From: Spirochaeta sp.
GTDB lineage: Bacteria > Spirochaetota > Spirochaetia > DSM-27196 > SLAA01
Assembly (NCBI GenBank): GCA_020201015.1
Contig: JAIVHN010000038.1
Span: 4,494 to 15,090 of the forward strand
DNA length: 10,597 nt
Direction: 5' to 3'
In this document: piece after piece, positions 5,855 through 10,597 of the stretch
How the letters are laid out: the number at the start of each line of letters is the position of its first letter
How positions within the stretch are numbered: position 1 is the stretch's first letter
Translations under genes and position numbers: made by a program
The notes under the pieces: generated by a model
The model's input: the letters and a program-made list of their open reading frames with translations, nothing else
Told to the model about the DNA's origin: nothing
Databases searched by the model: none

Positions 5855-6963
5855 ACTTGAAGAATCCAGTATACATTACCGATATCGCAACCGCTGTTCC
5901 GCGCAAATCCTATTCGCAGGATTTAGCCCGTCGGTTTATAACTCGGCTGCCACGATATACCGAAGAGCAGAAGACCTTCCTCAACCGCGTGTACGAAGGC
6001 ACCGCTATTGAGAAACGACACACAGTTGTTGAAGACTACGACAAAGAGCCCTCCGAATATGAGTTTTACGCGCAGAACGCCGAGCTCGAACCTGAGCCGG
6101 GCTTAGAGCAAAGAAATGACTTGTTTATTCAGCATGCTCGCAGTCTCTCAATTGAGGCGGTACGCACATTACTTGACTCGCGACCCGGCCTTGACCCACA
6201 CAGCATTACCCACTTGATTACGGTAAGTTGCACCGGTTTCTCGGCACCAGGCTTTGACTTTGACATTATGCAACAGATTCCGCTTTCAAGTTCGCTTCAT
6301 AGGTTTCATCTTGGGTTTATGGGGTGTTATGCTGCATTTCCGGCTATGAAGCTGGCGCACAGCATATGCACGGCCGACCCTGCGGCGCGAGTCTTGATTG
6401 TTAACGTTGAGCTCTGTTCGCTGCATCTGCAACTCAAAGCAGAGACCGACATCATGGTTGCAAATGCCTTGTTTGCCGACGGTGTAACCGCAACCCTCAT
6501 GAGTGGTGAAGCCGGACTTACCAAAGGCAGAAATGCTTTAGCGCTGCATGGGTATGCCTCACGCGTAATTGACAATAGCGTCGGGGACATGGCTTGGAAA
6601 ATTGGCTCTACAGCCTTTGACATGCGACTTTCGGTGTATGTGCCCAAGTTTATTCAAAAAAATATTGGGACGGTTGTAGATGATCTGCTGCTTCAAGTTG
6701 GACACACACGTGACGATGTCCAAACCTGGGCTATTCATCCCGGTGGCCGTGCAATCCTTGACCGTACAGCCAAAGCGCTGGAGCTTGAGGATGGCGCGCT
6801 TGACAACTCATTTGCGGTACTACGGGAGTACGGCAATATGAGTTCGGCCACAATCTTCTTCGTGTTGAAACGCATTCTTGAACAGGGCAATGCCGGGCTC
6901 ATTTTTGCCGCTGCCTTTGGCCCCGGCCTCACGGTTGAGTCGGCCATACTTGAGGCGGTATAG
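5848..6963 (+). CDS. Type III polyketide synthase (chalcone/stilbene synthase fold, bacterial alkylpyrone/alkylresorcinol type)
   Basis: The 371-residue protein is a full-length type III polyketide synthase, a homodimeric thiolase-fold enzyme that extends a CoA-linked starter with malonyl-CoA and cyclises the product in one site. The catalytic triad is intact: Cys160 in HLGFMGCYAAFPAMK, His297 in WAIHPGGRAILD and Asn330 in EYGNMSSAT. The C-terminal AFGPGLTVE (356-364) matches the family GFGPG loop. CSLH (190-193), followed by a short loop to LFADG, is six or so residues shorter than plant chalcone synthase in that stretch and typical of bacterial enzymes taking fatty acyl starters, so a lipidic pyrone or resorcinol is more likely than a flavonoid. 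The starter is not deducible from sequence alone. No ribosome binding site precedes the ATG at 5848; the message may be leaderless. The TAG stop abuts the next gene's ATG. Confidence 0.95.
   Translation: MSNLKNPVYITDIATAVPRKSYSQDLARRFITRLPRYTEEQKTFLNRVYEGTAIEKRHTVVEDYDKEPSEYEFYAQNAELEPEPGLEQRNDLFIQHARSLSIEAVRTLLDSRPGLDPHSITHLITVSCTGFSAPGFDFDIMQQIPLSSSLHRFHLGFMGCYAAFPAMKLAHSICTADPAARVLIVNVELCSLHLQLKAETDIMVANALFADGVTATLMSGEAGLTKGRNALALHGYASRVIDNSVGDMAWKIGSTAFDMRLSVYVPKFIQKNIGTVVDDLLLQVGHTRDDVQTWAIHPGGRAILDRTAKALELEDGALDNSFAVLREYGNMSSATIFFVLKRILEQGNAGLIFAAAFGPGLTVESAILEAV
6952..6955 (+). promoter_or_regulatory. Ribosome binding site of the methyltransferase, inside the polyketide synthase gene
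   Basis: GAGG within the last codons of the synthase lies eight bases before the ATG at 6964. With the stop codon TAG (6961-6963) directly touching that ATG, this arrangement indicates translational coupling of the two cistrons. Confidence 0.5.
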
Positions 6964-7713
6964 ATGCGGGGCCGAAAGGCCACGCCATGGTGGCCGGATC
7001 TCGCGCGCAAGGTGTACCATGCAGAGCTTATGGATGCACTTGACAGCGATGCGCGTCAGCTGCGGCGCACCCTGCGGCAGTTCCCGCTCTTAAATAACGC
7101 GCTCTCCCGCACACGGTTTTTGCTTGAGCGGTACATTGTGAGGGACATACAGCGCCGCCAACTGCAGCATGTGCGCATCTTAGATGTTGGGGCTGGCGGG
7201 GGTGATATTGCCCGGTACCTGGTCAGGCGGCTGGAACGCATTGCCGGGGTGCAACTCAGTGTCGACTGCTGCGAGGCTGACCCGCGCGTGGCCGCCTTTG
7301 CGCGGCGGGCGTGCTCACGTTTTGACGCTATACGCGTGCTCGAGCGTTCAGTGTTTGATCTTGACGGCCCGCCGTATGACTACATCATAAATAATCATTT
7401 TTTGCATCATTTGCGAGAAGAGCATCTTACCGCCTTTCTGAACTTAACCCGGAAGCTATGTGGTGGTCTTATGCTGTGCAATGATCTTGAGCGCTCACGC
7501 AGTTCGTATCTGGCCTACCGCGCCTTGGCACCCATTGTTTTGCGCGACAGCTTTGCAGCGTATGACGGCGCGCTTTCAATTCGCCGCGCCTATGTAGTGC
7601 CCGAACTCAAGCAGCTGGTGGCACACAGTTCCTGGGCGGGAAGCGCTCGGGTTGGTAGGCTTGAACCCGGCCGAGTATTCATTCTCGGGCGGGCTACAGG
7701 GATTACAGCTTAG
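6964..7713 (+). CDS. SAM-dependent methyltransferase, companion of the type III polyketide synthase
   Basis: The 249-residue product is a class I methyltransferase: SAM motif I ILDVGAGGGD (residues 72-81), an acidic Glu104 at the end of the second strand, and DYIINNHFLHHL (139-150) as the later substrate/SAM loop. The N-terminal ELMD-x5-DARQLRRTLRQFPLLN segment and the C-terminal CNDLERSRSSYLAYRAL with DGALSIRRAYVVPEL are, to my recollection, typical of methyltransferases encoded beside bacterial type III polyketide synthases. It probably O- or C-methylates the polyketide product in the cytoplasm (inference). It starts immediately after the synthase stop codon with no spacer, so expression is very likely coupled. 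It ends two bases before the convergent TPR-protein gene, with no visible terminator. Confidence 0.88.
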   Translation: MRGRKATPWWPDLARKVYHAELMDALDSDARQLRRTLRQFPLLNNALSRTRFLLERYIVRDIQRRQLQHVRILDVGAGGGDIARYLVRRLERIAGVQLSVDCCEADPRVAAFARRACSRFDAIRVLERSVFDLDGPPYDYIINNHFLHHLREEHLTAFLNLTRKLCGGLMLCNDLERSRSSYLAYRALAPIVLRDSFAAYDGALSIRRAYVVPELKQLVAHSSWAGSARVGRLEPGRVFILGRATGITA

Positions 7714-7715
7714 AA

Positions 7716-8582
7716 CTACCAGCGTTCATTCGCTAGTTCTTGAGCATCTTCCAGACTACGTTGTTGACGTACGGATAGACTTGATTTCTGCTGCAGTTCG
7801 GATATTACCCAGTCAAGTATGCCGCGACCCTCTTGTCTGTCGGACTCTGAAGCAAGCCGCATGCTTTCTGCACGCGAGCTGCGTCGGCCCGAGTTCCAGT
7901 TGCGTGCCCGGAGTGATGCTGCGAGCTGGGTATAATAGTCGTAGTACCGGTTTGGGAGTTCCCCCGAGTTGTAACGCTGTTCGTGGAGATCCACAGCCAT
8001 GCGGCCAAATGATACCGCGTATGCACCGTTCCCAAATGATAAGGGACGCCCGGGCAGTTCACGGTACAGCTGCCCCAAGAGGTAGTGCACCTCGCTCCGT
8101 TCTGCGTCTCGCTCCAGCGCCTCCAGGGCTGCATCACGAACATCACCCGCCATGAATAAAGAGTTGAGAACCCCTCGAATCTGGCCCCTTTGCGCAATTG
8201 CCGCCGCCTTCCAAAAATAGGGCGGCGCAAGACGTGGATCCGCTGAAATAGCCTGGTCGGCTAAGCCCTCGGCTTCTTCAAGTAACTCAAGGGCTTGGTC
8301 ATCACTCACGGTTCCGGTGAAGCGGCCCAGGTCGGTAATGTTCAACTTGGCACGTGCGTGACGCCAGTACAACTCGGCGCGTTCTTCTCCTCGTGAAGCC
8401 TGATTCATAGCCGCCTCGATCTCCGCGACAATACTTTGATGTTCGTCGTTCTCATGCTTCATGTCTAGTTCAGCCCTAAGCTCGAACATGTTCTGAGCGC
8501 TCAGCGGCGCTGCAAAAAGAACGAGCGCTGCAATGGCCCACACGAGTCGCGCGTAGGGTGTGGTGTGGCTTCCGGTCGGCAT
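7716..8582 (-). CDS. Exported TPR-like protein resembling the RMD (regulator of microtubule dynamics) family
   Basis: The 288-residue protein begins with a Sec signal peptide: a positively charged start, a hydrophobic core LVWAIAALVLFAAPLSA (residues 13-29) and probable cleavage after Ala29. There is no lipobox cysteine, so it should be a soluble periplasmic or secreted protein. The mature part is helical with TPR-like repeats, including AISADPRLAPPYFWKAAAIAQRG (111-133) and RSEVHYLLGQLYRELPG (162-178). The phrase order (DP-x-x-APPYFWKA, then HYLLGQLYRELPGRP) resembles bacterial RMD-like TPR proteins, whose role is unknown; they are presumed scaffolds. The ATG at 8582 has AAGGAG (8589-8594) six bases upstream, and this site overlaps the stop codon of the dehydrogenase gene, so the two are probably co-transcribed and coupled. 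A longer start would run into the dehydrogenase. Confidence 0.75.
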   Translation of the reverse strand: MPTGSHTTPYARLVWAIAALVLFAAPLSAQNMFELRAELDMKHENDEHQSIVAEIEAAMNQASRGEERAELYWRHARAKLNITDLGRFTGTVSDDQALELLEEAEGLADQAISADPRLAPPYFWKAAAIAQRGQIRGVLNSLFMAGDVRDAALEALERDAERSEVHYLLGQLYRELPGRPLSFGNGAYAVSFGRMAVDLHEQRYNSGELPNRYYDYYTQLAASLRARNWNSGRRSSRAESMRLASESDRQEGRGILDWVISELQQKSSLSVRQQRSLEDAQELANERW

Positions 8583-8588
8583 ATAATT

Positions 8589-8594
8589 CTCCTT
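8589..8594 (-). promoter_or_regulatory. Ribosome binding site of the TPR-protein gene, overlapping the dehydrogenase stop
   Basis: AAGGAG read on the minus strand lies six bases before the ATG at 8582 and shares two bases with the TAA stop of the upstream dehydrogenase (8593-8595). It decides the start of the exported protein and implies that ribosomes ending the dehydrogenase reach the next start. Confidence 0.75.
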
Positions 8595-10597
8595 ACTCAT
8601 CCTGAAGTTGCTGAAGATACTCGGCAAACTCAACCTCGTAGGCATCAAGACCATGTTGATATACGAACTCAGCCGCAATTGAGGCTGCCGTTACAGCATC
8701 AAGATATGCAGTTGGAACGCGTTCGACCAGTACTTCCAAGCCAACAGCGTCCAAAAGGACGTGTGGAGTATAGCGGGTAATCATTTGGCTGCGGAGTTTG
8801 TGGTTGGTGAGGAAAGGAGAGCGCATGACAGCTGCGGCAATGCGGTTAATGCGTTCGCTGATTTGGTCGGAAAGCAGGGTGAAGGGGATGTTGCGGCGTT
8901 CATGCTCCTTCCACAGAAGTTCAAACTCTGCGCGCGCATTGTGCTCAATACGGTCGGTAATTTCTTTGACCAGCGCACGCCGCAACTCCGACTCTTCGTG
9001 CTCAAAACACATCTCCGTACTCCACTGCTCATCCGAAAGTGCCAGACCCGCATACACTTCAAAGGAGGAACTTGTGACCCCGCCTTTGTTTGTAGAAGCA
9101 TCTTTAAACACAAGCACCCCTGCCGCCTCAAGCCGTAGCCGCGCTTCCTGAGTAATGAAGAGGTTGGCTCCCTCAACTATGACCTTGACTCGCGGTGTGC
9201 CAGCTTCATCGAGCAGGTTCTTCCAGTTTGCAACGGTAATTGCACCCGGCCTGCCGCCACAGGGCACGAATACATCGGCATTGAAATACCGGCTTAAGTG
9301 GAAGCGGTTACGGAAAACCTCTCCGTTGGTTACAGAGCTACCGTCTGGCAGGTGTAGATCCCGGTCAGCAACACCAACAAAAAAACCCTCGGGACTTAAC
9401 AGTTCCCTGCTAAACTGGTCAACGCTTTGGCGAGCCAGAGCAAGGCGTCGCAGCTCATTGCGGTTGAGACCGTGTGGGTCATACGCGACGCCGCTGCCGT
9501 CCACTACTGCCAAAGTGGTATCTTTTGAAATGAGAATTTCATTGCTACCTAAATCGCCGTCCGGCCCTCCGGTTTGAATCTTTGTTATCTCCTCTTCCTT
9601 GAGGCCGAGCTTTTCAAGAACTCCTACCACGTAGGCGTGGACGCTGCGTGTTGTCATGCCATAGCGGTCATGCGGCAACCCACCGAGGGACGGCGGCTTT
9701 CCGGTCGTAAAGCTCTTCCAGTATGGATACCCGCGCCGGCGCGCATGCAGTGCGGCCCAGTCCATAAGTCCTGCGGAGCCTTCATCCGGCCCGAGAAAGA
9801 GGGCTTCGTCCGTTGGCGTTGTGCTGGCTGCAGCAGGGGCGTTGGCTGGTAGTGCGGTATCGTTGATGGCGCCCTCGTTATCCGTACCGGGGAGTAGGTC
9901 AAGGAGGGAATCAACATAGGCGCGGAAGGCGTTTCCCGCGGATAACTCTCCGGTGGCAAACTCAGCATTCAATAAGAGGATCCCTTTGGCGCCACCCTCC
10001 GGGATATCTTTATTTTTCCGTTGCTGGGTTGCCGCCAGATTATAGTTCTCTTGGAACACGGTGTCGATGTTTCTGGCGTAGGCGTCAGCCGTGCGGCTGC
10101 GAACAATTCGAATTCCACCACGAGCAATGTCTCGAAACCTAACATGGAAACCTATGAACTGGCGCCCCACTACAAAAAATACGCCATGGGGCTCTTCAAG
10201 ATAGTCGCTGTCTGACAGAAATCCGGACCGCAGCCGAAAACTCAATGCGGCTTTGTCGGTTCGAAAAAAGTTGCAGTTCTCAACGAACTCATTAAATCGT
10301 AGGAAGTAGCTGAGGATCCTACGGTCTCGGTGATAGGGCACCTCACGTTCAAGCAGTTGCTCAAACTCACTGCGCTCCTGAGTAGAGCGGTCCGGATCGG
10401 CCCCGGCGGAATGTATGGGGTTGTTTAAGGAGCAAAAGTGGCGAAACATCTCCCGAACCATTGCCGAATGCTGAATAATTGTGCTCTGAATTCGAGCGTT
10501 GGAGAACGTGTTCTTGGTAAAGCCTGCCTGCAGGGTCTCCAGAATTCCAGCTGCCTCGGGGTTGTGTTTCACAGCATCCAGTAGTACCGCATAGCCC
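8593..10597 (-). CDS. Large NAD-type glutamate dehydrogenase (GDH2-like), C-terminal 667 residues, cut by right edge
   Basis: The frame stays open to the right edge, with GYAVLLDA read before the GTG at 10572, so the N-terminus is missing. The gene resembles the 115-kDa GDH2-type dehydrogenases of about 1000 residues, which convert glutamate, NAD+ and water to 2-oxoglutarate, ammonium and NADH. Numbering from the GTG at 10572, the visible motifs are ARGGIRIV (150-157) and EGGAKG with the candidate catalytic Lys196. LGPDEGSAGLMDW follows at 260-272 with Asp263, then WKSFTTGKP-x4-GGLPHDRYGMT (285-307), the Rossmann dinucleotide motif GGPDGDLGSNE (335-345), and VIVEGANLFIT with STNKGGVTSSSFEV (465-505). 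A low-complexity Ala/Thr/Pro/Asn linker at residues 237-256 (9805-9864) interrupts the catalytic domain just before LFLGPDE. Upstream control is outside the window. The exported TPR protein follows in the same operon. Confidence 0.9.
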   Translation of the reverse strand, partial: GYAVLLDAVKHNPEAAGILETLQAGFTKNTFSNARIQSTIIQHSAMVREMFRHFCSLNNPIHSAGADPDRSTQERSEFEQLLEREVPYHRDRRILSYFLRFNEFVENCNFFRTDKAALSFRLRSGFLSDSDYLEEPHGVFFVVGRQFIGFHVRFRDIARGGIRIVRSRTADAYARNIDTVFQENYNLAATQQRKNKDIPEGGAKGILLLNAEFATGELSAGNAFRAYVDSLLDLLPGTDNEGAINDTALPANAPAAASTTPTDEALFLGPDEGSAGLMDWAALHARRRGYPYWKSFTTGKPPSLGGLPHDRYGMTTRSVHAYVVGVLEKLGLKEEEITKIQTGGPDGDLGSNEILISKDTTLAVVDGSGVAYDPHGLNRNELRRLALARQSVDQFSRELLSPEGFFVGVADRDLHLPDGSSVTNGEVFRNRFHLSRYFNADVFVPCGGRPGAITVANWKNLLDEAGTPRVKVIVEGANLFITQEARLRLEAAGVLVFKDASTNKGGVTSSSFEVYAGLALSDEQWSTEMCFEHEESELRRALVKEITDRIEHNARAEFELLWKEHERRNIPFTLLSDQISERINRIAAAVMRSPFLTNHKLRSQMITRYTPHVLLDAVGLEVLVERVPTAYLDAVTAASIAAEFVYQHGLDAYEVEFAEYLQQLQDE
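9805..9864 (-). other. Low-complexity insertion within the glutamate dehydrogenase catalytic domain
   Basis: About 20 residues rich in Ala, Thr, Pro, Asn and Asp are placed between the helix ending in DSLLDLLPGTDNEGAI and the conserved LFLGPDEGSAG. They have no motif character and should form a surface loop. The flanking conserved blocks are intact and in frame, so the enzyme should still fold. Confidence 0.6.

Noticed and set aside
5848..6963. A flavonoid (chalcone synthase) function for the type III synthase
   Set aside because: No phenylalanine ammonia-lyase, 4-coumarate ligase or chalcone isomerase nearby, and the CSLH/short-loop form matches bacterial lipid-starter enzymes better.
7652..8155. 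167-residue plus-strand open frame opposite the TPR-protein gene
   Set aside because: No recognisable motif, no ribosome binding site, and unlike composition; it is antisense to a gene with a signal peptide and repeats.
8583..8678. A longer start for the exported TPR protein at 8678 or 8600
   Set aside because: It would overlap the dehydrogenase coding end and bury the signal peptide; AAGGAG at 8589-8594 fits the ATG at 8582.
9155..9577. 140-residue plus-strand open frame opposite glutamate dehydrogenase
   Set aside because: A Ser/Arg-rich translation typical of the antisense of a conserved coding region; the minus strand carries the Rossmann and catalytic motifs.
9805..9864. The dehydrogenase insertion as an intein or mobile insertion
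   Set aside because: It is only about 20 residues, with no splicing motifs, flanking repeats or target duplication.

Overview
The window is a compact stretch of bacterial chromosome with 11 protein genes, two of them cut by the window edges, and no RNA genes, insertion sequences, CRISPR or attachment sites that I can see. No gene-free gap reaches 60 bases. Moderate GC, Shine-Dalgarno sites of the AAGGAG type, an exported TPR-like protein with a Sec signal peptide, a 67K-type SppA homologue and a large GDH2-like glutamate dehydrogenase suggest a Gram-negative-type bacterium. A free-living spirochaete is my best guess, but this rests on general resemblance and is weak.

Left part (1-3561): the C-terminal end of a sigma-70 family factor, a PduO-type cobalamin adenosyltransferase, a convergent Nudix (8-oxo-dGTPase-like) hydrolase, a small unrecognised 97-residue protein, and a convergent SppA-like serine peptidase without the usual membrane anchor. 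Both convergent pairs overlap by just under 50 bases. A 21-base tandem repeat sits across the sigma factor stop codon.

Middle part (3613-7713): a probable biosynthetic cluster. It holds a class A flavin monooxygenase, a UbiE/MenG-family methyltransferase, a complete type III polyketide synthase with an intact Cys-His-Asn triad, and a second SAM methyltransferase fused end-to-start to the synthase cistron. By analogy with the Streptomyces griseus srsABC system (synthase, methyltransferase, flavin hydroxylase giving alkylresorcinol ethers and alkylquinones), the four genes could make, hydroxylate and methylate a long-chain phenolic or pyrone lipid and possibly turn it into a quinone. The synthase and ubiE-like genes diverge from a 40-base gap holding two mutually overlapping promoter candidates.

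Right part (7716-10597): a minus-strand operon with the C-terminal two-thirds or so of a large NAD-type glutamate dehydrogenase (its start lies beyond the right edge), followed 10 bases later by a secreted TPR-like protein that resembles the RMD (regulator of microtubule dynamics) family.

Recurring oddities are short in-frame repeats or Gly/Ala/Ser-rich insertions in four enzymes (SppA, monooxygenase, UbiE-like, glutamate dehydrogenase), and four convergent gene junctions with overlap or almost no space and no visible hairpin terminator.
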